Assembly (NCBI GenBank): GCA_035652315.1
Contig: DASREA010000067.1
Location: forward strand, 1 to 15,630
DNA from: CANKHA01 sp035652315
Lineage (GTDB): Bacteria > Pseudomonadota > Alphaproteobacteria > Rhizobiales > Xanthobacteraceae
Length of the DNA stretch: 15,630 nt
Direction: 5' to 3'
In this document: piece after piece, positions 7,610-14,542 of the stretch
Layout of the letters: every line of letters starts with the position of its first letter
How positions within the stretch are numbered: the stretch's first letter is position 1
Notes under the pieces: model-generated
The model's database searches: none
Told to the model about the DNA's origin: nothing
What the model saw: the letters and a program-made list of their open reading frames with translations, nothing else
Program-made: the position numbers and the translations under genes

Positions 7610-8668
7610 TCAGCCCTGAAGCTTTTCGACAGCTTTCGGCGCGAAATAACTCAGCACGCCGTCGGCTCCCGCGCGCTTACAGGCGATAAGGCTTTCCATC
7701 ATAGCCTTGTCGCCGTCGATCCAGCCATTCGCCGCCGCGGCCATAATCATCGCATATTCGCCGGACACTTGGTAAACGAAGGTCGGCATGCCGAAAGCGT
7801 CCTTCAGGCGGCGAACAATATCGAGATAGGGCAGGCCCGGTTTCACCATGATCATGTCCGCGCCTTCGGCGATATCCAGTTCGGCTTCGCGCAACGCCTC
7901 CTCGGAATTGCCGGGGTCCATCTGATAGGTTCGCTTGTCGCCAGTCAGGGCGGCGCTGGAGCCGACGGCATCGCGGAACGGTCCGTAGAAGGCTGAGGCA
8001 TATTTCGCCGAATAGGCCATGATCTGCACATCGACGAATCCGGCCGCGTCGAGCGCCGTGCGGATCGCCCCGACGCGCCCGTCCATCATGTCGGATGGCG
8101 CGATAATGTCGCAGCCGGCCTCCGCTTGAACGAGCGCCTGCCGGGTTAGGACGGCAACCGTCTCGTCGTTGACGATCACCCCATCGCGCAGGAGCCCGTC
8201 GTGGCCGTGACTGGTGAACGGGTCGAGCGCCACGTCGCACATCACGCCGATATCGGGCACTTCGCGCTTGACGGCGCGGACCGCGCGGCAAACCAGATTG
8301 TCGGGATTGAGCGCCTCGGAGCCTTCGGCATCGCGAAGTGCGGAGTCGGTATAGGGGAACAAGGCGATGCAAGGAATGGCAAGCTTGGCCGCGCGTTCCG
8401 CTTCGCGTATGAGCTGATCGACCGACAAGCGGTCGACGCCGGGCATCGAGGGGATCGGAATCCGCCGGTTGTTTCCTTCCGTCACGAACAACGGCCAGAT
8501 GAAATCAGCGGCCGTCAACTCGTTCTCGCGCACGAGTTGGCGCGCCCATTCGGCCTTGCGGTTGCGGCGCAGGCGGACGGGCAGATCGAGCTGCGCGGCG
8601 CGTTCGCTCCGGCCCGGCAAGGCGGAGAGGCGGCTCGTCTCGACGGGACGGCCAAATTTAACCGCCAT
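7610..8668 (-). CDS. hemB: Delta-aminolevulinic acid dehydratase (porphobilinogen synthase)
   Basis: This cytoplasmic enzyme condenses two 5-aminolevulinate molecules to porphobilinogen in heme, chlorophyll and corrin synthesis. The two Schiff-base lysines are visible as K222 (AYSAKYAS) and K276 (IMVKPG), and the 352-residue length is usual. The zinc cysteines of the E. coli enzyme (DVCLCEYTSHGHCG) are replaced here: the site reads DVALDPFTSHGHDG, with A147, D149 and D157. This is the aspartate-rich, Mg2+-type arrangement known from Pseudomonas and Bradyrhizobium. The start at 8668 has GGGAGAA upstream. The gene is transcribed away from the DUF6163-like gene, with 102 bp between the two starts. 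The 103 bp to the next gene holds no clear terminator. Confidence 0.97.
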   Translation of the reverse strand: MAVKFGRPVETSRLSALPGRSERAAQLDLPVRLRRNRKAEWARQLVRENELTAADFIWPLFVTEGNNRRIPIPSMPGVDRLSVDQLIREAERAAKLAIPCIALFPYTDSALRDAEGSEALNPDNLVCRAVRAVKREVPDIGVMCDVALDPFTSHGHDGLLRDGVIVNDETVAVLTRQALVQAEAGCDIIAPSDMMDGRVGAIRTALDAAGFVDVQIMAYSAKYASAFYGPFRDAVGSSAALTGDKRTYQMDPGNSEEALREAELDIAEGADMIMVKPGLPYLDIVRRLKDAFGMPTFVYQVSGEYAMIMAAAANGWIDGDKAMMESLIACKRAGADGVLSYFAPKAVEKLQG

Positions 8669-8770
8669 AAGCTATTCTCCCGAGACGCGTGTTTTAGCCA
8701 TTCCGGGCCGGAGCGGCAACAAAGGCCGGCGCCGTGACAAAACCGCGCAGGACCGATAGAGCCATCGCCG

Positions 8771-9220
8771 ATGACTGATCCGGTGATTAGCGACCAGGGC
8801 CAGACGCTTGAACCGGTCCATGCCGGCGAGGACGAAAGCGTTGCGGTCCGCTGGTCCACCCGCCTGGCGCTATTTTTGCGGATTATGGCGGTGCTGTCGC
8901 TCGGCAAAGGCCTCTACCATTGGTCGGTCATTTGCGGCATCGGCGAAGGGCCCGATGGCAGCTTCGAAAACGGGCCGATGTCGTGGCAATCGGCGACCGC
9001 CTTTTTTGCCGTCATAGACCTCGTGGCCGCGATCGGTCTTTGGCTCGCGGCGGCCTGGGGCGCCGTCGTCTGGCTCACCGCCTCGATTTCGATGGTCGCC
9101 GTGGTCGTGCTGTTCCCACAGGTTTTCAGCGCCGGAATGTACCTGGCGCCGGCTGAATTGGTTTTGCTTGGAATTTATCTGTGGCTCGCGCTGCAGGCTG
9201 CCCGCGAGCAGGCTTTATAA
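8771..9220 (+). CDS. DUF6163-like four-helix membrane protein, function unknown
   Basis: This is a 149-residue protein with a charged N-terminal segment of about 28 residues and roughly four hydrophobic helices at about 30-53, 75-95, 97-117 and 121-142. I recognise it, from memory and without a search, as the small membrane protein classed as DUF6163 that commonly sits between hemB and the LdtR regulator in Rhizobiales; no function is known. There are no catalytic or metal-binding motifs. Helix 1 ends with KGLYHWSVICGIG, which contains the only cysteine. The Shine-Dalgarno sequence before the ATG is poor. It ends 198 bp before ldtR. The coding call is supported by high GC, the strong hydrophobic pattern and a consistent frame. 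Confidence 0.75.
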   Translation: MTDPVISDQGQTLEPVHAGEDESVAVRWSTRLALFLRIMAVLSLGKGLYHWSVICGIGEGPDGSFENGPMSWQSATAFFAVIDLVAAIGLWLAAAWGAVVWLTASISMVAVVVLFPQVFSAGMYLAPAELVLLGIYLWLALQAAREQAL

Positions 9221-9275
9221 GCCTTCTGGCGGCCACGGAGGTGAACGAAAGATTGCGCAGAAGAACCGAATTGTA

Positions 9276-9298
9276 AGCGTCAATCATGTATTCACGCT
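9276..9298. promoter_or_regulatory. 23-bp imperfect palindrome upstream of ldtR, candidate operator
   Basis: AGCGT (9276-9280) pairs with ACGCT (9294-9298), and AAT (9282-9284) pairs with ATT (9290-9292), around a CATGT centre; the only mismatch in the arms is C opposite C. It overlaps a weak possible -35 element (TTCACG, 9291-9296) that is followed 17 nt later by TTTTAT. The length and symmetry match what winged-helix MarR dimers bind, so autoregulation by LdtR is a reasonable guess. Confidence 0.4.
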
Positions 9299-9333
9299 GC
9301 AAATAAACCTTCTTTTTATTGTGTTATTTAAGC

Positions 9334-9346
9334 TGATCTTAGATCA
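9334..9346. promoter_or_regulatory. Palindrome TGATC-TTA-GATCA in the ldtR leader
   Basis: These are perfect 5-bp arms with a 3-nt spacer inside the unusually AT-rich part of the hemB-side/ldtR intergenic region, about 75 nt before the ldtR start. It lies downstream of the weak promoter proposed for ldtR and could be a second operator. Low confidence because short palindromes arise by chance. Confidence 0.3.
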
Positions 9347-9362
9347 CGGCATGTAATTTCGC

Positions 9363-9396
9363 CGCCTGTGCCGCGGGAAAACAGGGCCCGCAGGCG
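9363..9396 (+). other. GC-rich hairpin in the ldtR 5' leader
   Basis: CGCCT (9363-9367) pairs with AGGCG (9392-9396), and after a one-sided bulge GCGGG (9373-9377) pairs with CCCGC (9387-9391). It is followed by an A-run (ATAAAAAAC) rather than a T-run, so it is not a terminator on either strand. It ends 9 nt before the AGGAAGG Shine-Dalgarno sequence (9406-9412) and could influence translation or mRNA stability. Confidence 0.4.
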
Positions 9397-9418
9397 ATAA
9401 AAAACAGGAAGGCGTCAC

Positions 9419-9931
9419 ATGAAAGCCGTTGTGAAAACGGTGGAGCCGGTCGAGCGCGAGCCGCGCGCCGACAACATCCAATCGCTCTATCTCGAAGCTT
9501 TGACCTTGGTCGAACGGCTGCATCGGCGGCTGCTGGACGTCATCAAGGACGAGTTCGACCGCCGCGGCCGGGCCGACATTAATTCGGTCCAGGCGCTATT
9601 GCTGTATAACATCGGCGACAAAGAGCTGACGGCCGGCGAGTTGCGCACGCGCGGCTATTATCTCGGCTCGAACGTCTCCTACAATCTCAAGAAGCTCGTG
9701 GAGATGGGGTTCCTCGATCACCAGCGCTCCCGCGTCGATCGCCGCTCTGTCCGCATCAAGCTCACGGAAAAAGGCCAAGACGTGCGCAACATTGTCGAGG
9801 CGCTCTACCGCAAGCACGTGCGTACGGTGGAACAGGTGGGTGGCATCAGTTGCGACGAGTTTTCCACCCTCAACAAATCGCTGCATCGGCTCGAGCGGTT
9901 CTGGACCGACCAGATTCTCTATCGCCTCTAA
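9419..9931 (+). CDS. ldtR: MarR-family winged-helix transcriptional regulator LdtR
   Basis: This is a 170-residue DNA-binding dimer of the MarR family, with a helix-turn-helix in the central part (about 55-125; SNVSYNLKKLVEMGFLDHQRS includes the recognition helix and the start of the wing). Sequence and position match LdtR, which was described in Candidatus Liberibacter asiaticus and Sinorhizobium as controlling an adjacent L,D-transpeptidase gene and stress tolerance. Here the same partner follows immediately, after a terminator. The start is supported by AGGAAGG six bases upstream. The preceding 198-bp intergenic region contains two palindromes and a leader hairpin. The call is strong. Whether it activates or represses here is not visible. 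Confidence 0.9.
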   Translation: MKAVVKTVEPVEREPRADNIQSLYLEALTLVERLHRRLLDVIKDEFDRRGRADINSVQALLLYNIGDKELTAGELRTRGYYLGSNVSYNLKKLVEMGFLDHQRSRVDRRSVRIKLTEKGQDVRNIVEALYRKHVRTVEQVGGISCDEFSTLNKSLHRLERFWTDQILYRL

Positions 9932-9955
9932 GCGAGTGCGATATTGCAAGGCTTC

Positions 9956-9985
9956 AGCCCCGGCTCGCGCCGGGGCTTTTTCTTT
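9956..9985 (+). terminator. Intrinsic terminator of ldtR
   Basis: This is a perfect 9-bp stem, AGCCCCGGC/GCCGGGGCT, closed by a TCGC loop and followed by TTTTTCTTT. It starts 24 nt after the ldtR stop codon and separates ldtR from the L,D-transpeptidase gene, which therefore needs its own promoter in the remaining 160 bp. Confidence 0.92.
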
Positions 9986-10145
9986 GCCGGCGGGCCACAA
10001 AATCGCCCCGCCCCGGTAATATCCCAGTCTCTGCCGAGAAAAACGGCTGGCCTTTCCGGCTTGGCGCGTTCATCCTCCTGGTTCATCGGGTCATTTTAAA
10101 GTGGCACGCAAGGCGCGCGGCGCAAGGTATTGGGCTTAAAGGCTT

Positions 10146-11447
10146 ATGGCAGAAATTATCGATAGCTCCGGACCTCGCGGATTGGACCGTCGCCGTTTTC
10201 TCAAGCGGGTGCTCGGCACCGCGGTATCCGCGGCGGCATTTGCGCCGCTGGCAAGGGCCGACGCCGCGGAAGACCCCACGCTTCAATCGCTCATCGAGCA
10301 GAATCAGCAAATCGGATTCGGACAGGAATTTGATTCGGCGTCGCGCGATATCCAGATGCCGCAGCCCTCGGTACCGACGTTGGGGCCTGAAACCATCGCC
10401 AAGACCGAACAAGCGATCCAGCAATACGAGACGATTCAGGCCCAGGGCGGCTGGCAGCCATTGCCGGCGGCCGGACAGCTCAGATTAGGTAGCCGCAATC
10501 CGAACGTTGCGGCTCTGCGCAAGCGGCTGGAGGCGGTCGGCGATCTGCGAACCAATGCCGGCGTTCCCGATGTCTTCGATTCTTACGTAGCGGCTGCGGT
10601 GCAGCGCTTTCAGAGCCGTCACGGGCTCGACGTCGATGGCATCGTGCGCGAGGACACCTACAAGGCGCTGAACGTTCCGGTGGCGGTACGGCTGGCGCAA
10701 CTGCATACCAACGTCGCGCGCCTGCGTGCGTTGAATGTAAAATTCGCCGAGCGTTTCGTGCTTTGCAACATTCCGGCCGCTCAACTCGAAGCTGTCGAGA
10801 ACGGTATCGCGGTATCGCGGCACACGGCGATCGTCGGTAAGCCTGATCGGCCTTCCCCGGAAATCCAGAGCCGGATCGTGGAAGTGAATTTCAATCCATA
10901 CTGGACGGTGCCTGTTTCCATCGTCCGCCGCGATCTCATTCCGAAAATGCAGGAGGAGCCGGATTATCTGACGCGCTACCACATCCGCATTTTCGACCAA
11001 CATGGCAAGGAATTGCAGCCCTCCGATATCAATTGGTATTCGGAAGAAGCCGTCAATTACCTGTTCAAGCAGGACCCGGGCGACTTCAATTCGCTCGGGC
11101 AAATCCGCATCAATTTTCCGAACACACACGAAGTCTATATGCACGATACGCCGTCGAAGAATCTGTTCGGCGAGGACTTCCGCTTTCTCTCCTCCGGATG
11201 CGTGCGGGTGCAGAATGTGCGCGAGCTGGTGAATTGGCTGCTGCGGGGCACCCCCGGCTGGTCGGATGCCGATATCGATGACGCGCTTCGCTCCGGCGAA
11301 CAAAAGAACGCGCGGCTGCTCAAGCCGGTGCCCCTTTATTGGGTTTATCTCACGGCCTGGGCTTCAGCCGATGGCATCGTCCAGTTCCGGCCCGATATTT
11401 ATGGGCGCGACGACATGGGTCAGCACGCGGCCAGCGCCAAGGGCTGA
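10146..11447 (+). CDS. Tat-exported L,D-transpeptidase (YcbB/LdtD-like) with peptidoglycan-binding domain
   Basis: This periplasmic enzyme is expected to form 3-3 (meso-DAP to meso-DAP) cross-links, or to attach ligands to peptidoglycan. The N-terminus carries a twin-arginine signal, DRRRFLKR (14-21), then a hydrophobic stretch ending near ARADA at 40. A Gln-rich linker precedes a peptidoglycan-binding type 1 domain at about 112-175 (LRLGSRNPNVAALRKRL, VQRFQSRHGLDVDG). The YkuD catalytic domain spans about 220-365, with H333 in YMHDTPSKNLF and the nucleophile C352 in SSGCVRVQN, followed by R354. The 433 residues are complete. It is the syntenic partner of LdtR, called LdtP in Liberibacter. 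The Shine-Dalgarno sequence is weak (AAAGG). Tat rather than Sec export suggests folding before export. Confidence 0.93.
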   Translation: MAEIIDSSGPRGLDRRRFLKRVLGTAVSAAAFAPLARADAAEDPTLQSLIEQNQQIGFGQEFDSASRDIQMPQPSVPTLGPETIAKTEQAIQQYETIQAQGGWQPLPAAGQLRLGSRNPNVAALRKRLEAVGDLRTNAGVPDVFDSYVAAAVQRFQSRHGLDVDGIVREDTYKALNVPVAVRLAQLHTNVARLRALNVKFAERFVLCNIPAAQLEAVENGIAVSRHTAIVGKPDRPSPEIQSRIVEVNFNPYWTVPVSIVRRDLIPKMQEEPDYLTRYHIRIFDQHGKELQPSDINWYSEEAVNYLFKQDPGDFNSLGQIRINFPNTHEVYMHDTPSKNLFGEDFRFLSSGCVRVQNVRELVNWLLRGTPGWSDADIDDALRSGEQKNARLLKPVPLYWVYLTAWASADGIVQFRPDIYGRDDMGQHAASAKG

Positions 11448-11450
11448 CCA

Positions 11451-11498
11451 CAGGCCGCGCGGTAAGATCGCTAGATATTGCGTTTTAGCTGCGGCCTG
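11451..11498 (+). repeat. Long-range inverted repeat CAGGCCGC/GCGGCCTG between the transpeptidase gene and glyA
   Basis: These are perfect 8-bp arms at 11451-11458 and 11491-11498 with a 32-nt AT-richer spacer. A second hairpin, CGCCA-CAACT-TGGCG, follows at 11500-11514. Neither has a T-run, so a Rho-independent terminator is not supported. They start four bases after the transpeptidase stop codon and lie in the 176-bp gap that must also hold the glyA promoter. Confidence 0.45.
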
Positions 11499-11623
11499 AC
11501 GCCACAACTTGGCGCTTCCGGGCCGATATGCTATCGGCAGAGCAGCAGCTAGGAATGCCCCTTGCGTCTGCCGCTCCGGGTTCCGACGCCAGCGAAAACC
11601 TGAAGCATAACAGGGAGAAGATT

Positions 11624-12934
11624 ATGTCGATGAGCGATGCGGCCGCGCGTCAATCCGGCGCCGAAACCATGTTTTCGGCCGACCTCGCCCACAGCGATCC
11701 GGAGGTTGCCGAGGCGATCCGGCTCGAGCTTGGGCGCCAGCGCGACGAAATCGAACTCATCGCTTCGGAAAACATCGTCAGCCGCGCGGTGCTCGAGGCG
11801 CAGGGCTCGATCCTCACCAACAAATACGCCGAAGGCCTGCCGGGCAAACGCTATTACGGCGGCTGTCAGTTTGTCGATATTGCCGAACAATTGGCGATCG
11901 ACCGCGTGACCAAGCTGTTTGGCTGCGGCTTCGCCAACGTACAGCCGCACTCGGGGGCCTCGGCGAATGCCGCGGCGTTTATGGCGTTGATGCAGCCGGG
12001 CGATACCTTCATGGGCCTGAACCTCGCTGCGGGCGGCCATCTCACGCACGGCTCGCCGGTCAACATGTCGGGGAAATGGTTCAAGCCGGTGCCCTACGGT
12101 GTGCGCCGTGACGATCACCGCATCGATATGGATGAGGTTGCGAGGCTCGCCCGGGAGCACAAGCCGAAGTTGATCGTCGCCGGCGGCTCCGCCTATCCGC
12201 GCATCATTGACTTCCGCCGCTTCCGCGAAATCGCGGACAGCGTCGGTGCCTATCTCATGGTCGATATGGCGCATTTCGCCGGGCTGGTGGCGGGCGGCGC
12301 GCATCCGAGCCCGTTCCCGCACGCGCATGTGGTGACGACGACGACGCACAAGACTCTGCGCGGCCCGCGCGGCGGCGTCATCCTCAGCGACGACGAGGCT
12401 CTGGCGAAGAAGATAAATTCTGCCGTGTTCCCCGGATTGCAGGGCGGCCCACTGATGCACGTGATCGCCGCCAAAGCCGTGGCCTTCGGCGAAGCTTTGC
12501 GCCCGAGCTTCCGGCTCTACGCCAAAAACGTCGTCGAAAATGCCAAGGCGCTGGCGGAGACCCTGAAATCGCGCGGCTTCGATATCGTTTCCGGCGGCAC
12601 CGACACGCATCTCATGCTGGTGGATCTGCGGCCGAAGCGGCTGACGGGAAAGGTCGCGGAAGCGGCGCTCGGCCGCTCCCACATCACCTGCAACAAGAAC
12701 GGCATTCCCTTCGATCCGGAAAAGCCGACCGTTACCTCGGGCATCCGTCTCGGCACGCCGGCCGGCACGACGCGCGGCTTCGGCGTCGGCGAATTCCGTC
12801 AGGTCGGCGATCTCATTGGCGAAGTCCTCGACGTCTTGTCGCAAAAAGGCGTCGAACAGGATTCGCTCGTGGAGAGCGCCGTCCGCGGTAAGGTGCAGGC
12901 CCTCATTTCCCGCTTTCCGATTTACCAGGAATAG
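11624..12934 (+). CDS. glyA: Serine hydroxymethyltransferase
   Basis: This cytoplasmic PLP enzyme interconverts serine plus tetrahydrofolate with glycine plus 5,10-methylene-tetrahydrofolate, the main one-carbon source for purines, thymidylate and methionine. The PLP lysine is K243 in TTTTHKTLRGPRGG. Other signatures are IELIASENIVS, the NKYAEGLPGKRYYGG block and VDMAHFAGLVAGG. I chose ATG 11624 because AGGGAG (11612-11617) precedes it by six bases and it gives 436 residues, the family norm. An in-frame ATG at 11528 would add 32 unconserved residues. It is the first gene of a tight cluster, with nrdR following after 19 nt. Confidence 0.97.
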   Translation: MSMSDAAARQSGAETMFSADLAHSDPEVAEAIRLELGRQRDEIELIASENIVSRAVLEAQGSILTNKYAEGLPGKRYYGGCQFVDIAEQLAIDRVTKLFGCGFANVQPHSGASANAAAFMALMQPGDTFMGLNLAAGGHLTHGSPVNMSGKWFKPVPYGVRRDDHRIDMDEVARLAREHKPKLIVAGGSAYPRIIDFRRFREIADSVGAYLMVDMAHFAGLVAGGAHPSPFPHAHVVTTTTHKTLRGPRGGVILSDDEALAKKINSAVFPGLQGGPLMHVIAAKAVAFGEALRPSFRLYAKNVVENAKALAETLKSRGFDIVSGGTDTHLMLVDLRPKRLTGKVAEAALGRSHITCNKNGIPFDPEKPTVTSGIRLGTPAGTTRGFGVGEFRQVGDLIGEVLDVLSQKGVEQDSLVESAVRGKVQALISRFPIYQE

Positions 12935-12953
12935 CGGCGGCGAAGGGAAGAGG

Positions 12954-13439
12954 ATGCGCTGTCCGAATTGCTCTAGCCTCGATACCCAGGTGAAGGATTC
13001 TCGGCCCACCGAGGATTCCTCGGTGATCCGGCGCCGTCGCGTCTGCCTATCCTGCAATTTCCGCTTCACCACCTTCGAGCGCGTGCAGTTGCGCGAGCTT
13101 TTGGTGATCAAGCGCAATGGGCGGCGTGTGCCGTTCGACCGCGACAAGCTGCTGCGCTCCGTACAGATCGCCTTGCGCAAGCGTCCGGTCGATCCGGAGC
13201 GTATCGAGCAGACGGTCTCGAAGATCGTGCGCGAGCTGGAGAGCCTGGGCGAGACCGAGGTTTCCTCGGAAACGATCGGCGAAATCGTCATGGAGCATCT
13301 GCGCGAGCTCGACGACGTCGCTTACGTGCGCTTCGCCTCGGTCTACCGTAATTTCCGCGAAGCCAAGGATTTCGAGACGCTGCTCGGCGAGTTGTCGGGC
13401 GAGGAGGAGCCGCGCCTCGACGGCGTCACGCGGAAGTAA
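12954..13439 (+). CDS. nrdR: Transcriptional repressor NrdR
   Basis: This is a nucleotide-sensing repressor of ribonucleotide reductase operons that binds NrdR boxes. It has 161 residues. The N-terminal zinc ribbon is MRCPNC...CLSC with cysteines at 3, 6, 31 and 34. An ATP-cone domain fills about 48-138 (LLVIKRNGRRVPFDRDKL to VAYVRFASVYRNF), and a short acidic tail follows. The start at 12954 is fixed by the MRCPNC motif and a purine-rich GAAGGGAAGAGG upstream. It is flanked by glyA (19 nt) and ribD (1 nt), a common alphaproteobacterial order. No NrdR box was recognised within the window, consistent with its targets lying elsewhere. Confidence 0.97.
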   Translation: MRCPNCSSLDTQVKDSRPTEDSSVIRRRRVCLSCNFRFTTFERVQLRELLVIKRNGRRVPFDRDKLLRSVQIALRKRPVDPERIEQTVSKIVRELESLGETEVSSETIGEIVMEHLRELDDVAYVRFASVYRNFREAKDFETLLGELSGEEEPRLDGVTRK

Positions 13440-13440
13440 G

Positions 13441-14541
13441 ATGGCTCAAGCCGAAGACGCTCGATTCATGGCCGTGGCGCTGACGCTCGGCCGCCGCGGG
13501 CTCGGCAATACCTGGCCTAATCCGGCGGTCGGCGCCGTGGTGGTCAAGGACGGGACCATGCTCGGCCGCGGCTGGACGCAACCGGGCGGCCGGCCGCACG
13601 CGGAAACCATCGCGCTGCGCCATGCCGGCAAAGCGGCGCGCGGCGCCACCCTTTACGTCACCTTGGAGCCGTGCTCGCACCAGGGCAAGACGCCGCCCTG
13701 TGCCGATGCCGTCATTCGCGCCGGCATTTCGCGCGTGGTGTCGGCGATGCAGGATCCCAACCCGGAAGTCGCGGGCGAAGGGCATAAACGATTGCAGGCG
13801 CGCGGCATAGCCGTCGACATCGGCACCGGCGCAGAGGAGGCGGCGCGCGCCCATGCTGGCCATATCCGCCGCATACGGGACAAGCGTCCGCATGTGTTGC
13901 TCAAGCTGGCGGTGTCCGCCGACGGCAAAATCGCGGCGGCGGGGCGTAAGCCGGTGGTGCTCACCGAGGAGCCGGCACGGGCGCGGACGTTCCTGTTGCG
14001 CGCGCAAAGCGACGCCATTCTGGTGGGCATGGGGACGGTCATGGCCGATAATCCGTCGCTGACCTGCCGCCTTCCGGGAATGCTGTCCCGCTCGCCGGTG
14101 CGCGTCGTGCTCGATGCGAGATTGCGCGTGCCGCTGGCGATGGATGTCGTCGCGACCGCGCGGGAGACGCCGACCTGGATTTTCGCCGGCCCGCAGGCAT
14201 CGCCGATGGCAGAGCAGGTTTTACGCGACAAAGGCGTCGAGGTCGTGCGTGTCGGAGCGAAGGACGGAATCTTGAACATCAACGAAGTACTCGGTGCATT
14301 GGCTGAGCGCGGGATCACGCGTCTGATGGTAGAAGGCGGCGCCCGCGTCGCCGCGTCCTTTGTTTCCGCCGGTCTCGTCGACGAAGCGGTCGTTTTCCAT
14401 TCGCCGAAGGCAATAGGTCCCGGCGGTATCGACGCGCTGGAGGGCATGGCACTGCAGTCGCTGACCAAATCGCGCAAGCTGCGCGCGTTGGGCGAGGAGA
14501 TGCTCGGCGCCGACCGCGCCGAATTTTTCGAACGAGCCTAG
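13441..14541 (+). CDS. ribD: Bifunctional diaminohydroxyphosphoribosylaminopyrimidine deaminase / 5-amino-6-(5-phosphoribosylamino)uracil reductase
   Basis: This enzyme catalyses the second and third steps of riboflavin synthesis. The N-terminal cytidine-deaminase-like domain (about 1-145) has the zinc and catalytic site HAE (H53, E55) and the Cys pair C78/C87 in LEPCSHQGKTPPC. The C-terminal NADPH-dependent reductase domain (about 150-366) begins with RPHVLLKLAVSADGKIA and contains DAILVGMGTVMADNPSLT and LMVEGGARVAASF. ATG 13441 follows the nrdR stop codon after a single base, which implies translational coupling; frames open further upstream are only the overlap with nrdR. The length of 366 residues is normal. 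RibE follows after one base. Confidence 0.97.
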   Translation: MAQAEDARFMAVALTLGRRGLGNTWPNPAVGAVVVKDGTMLGRGWTQPGGRPHAETIALRHAGKAARGATLYVTLEPCSHQGKTPPCADAVIRAGISRVVSAMQDPNPEVAGEGHKRLQARGIAVDIGTGAEEAARAHAGHIRRIRDKRPHVLLKLAVSADGKIAAAGRKPVVLTEEPARARTFLLRAQSDAILVGMGTVMADNPSLTCRLPGMLSRSPVRVVLDARLRVPLAMDVVATARETPTWIFAGPQASPMAEQVLRDKGVEVVRVGAKDGILNINEVLGALAERGITRLMVEGGARVAASFVSAGLVDEAVVFHSPKAIGPGGIDALEGMALQSLTKSRKLRALGEEMLGADRAEFFERA

Positions 14542-14542
14542 T

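Noticed and set aside
9378..9410. Terminator upstream of ldtR
   Set aside because: The hairpin is followed by A residues, not T residues, on the plus strand, and no gene on the minus strand would use it.
11528..11623. Extended N-terminus of GlyA from ATG 11528
   Set aside because: There is no good ribosome-binding site there and the extension is not typical; ATG 11624 has AGGGAG at proper spacing.
11549..13291. A 580-codon minus-strand open frame opposite glyA and nrdR
   Set aside because: It lies wholly antisense to two well-supported genes, is rich in Arg/His/Ala with no family resemblance, and is the kind of long shadow frame that codon bias creates in GC-rich DNA.
13117..13440. Extended RibD start inside nrdR
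   Set aside because: It would overlap most of nrdR in another frame; ATG 13441 begins the normal deaminase domain.
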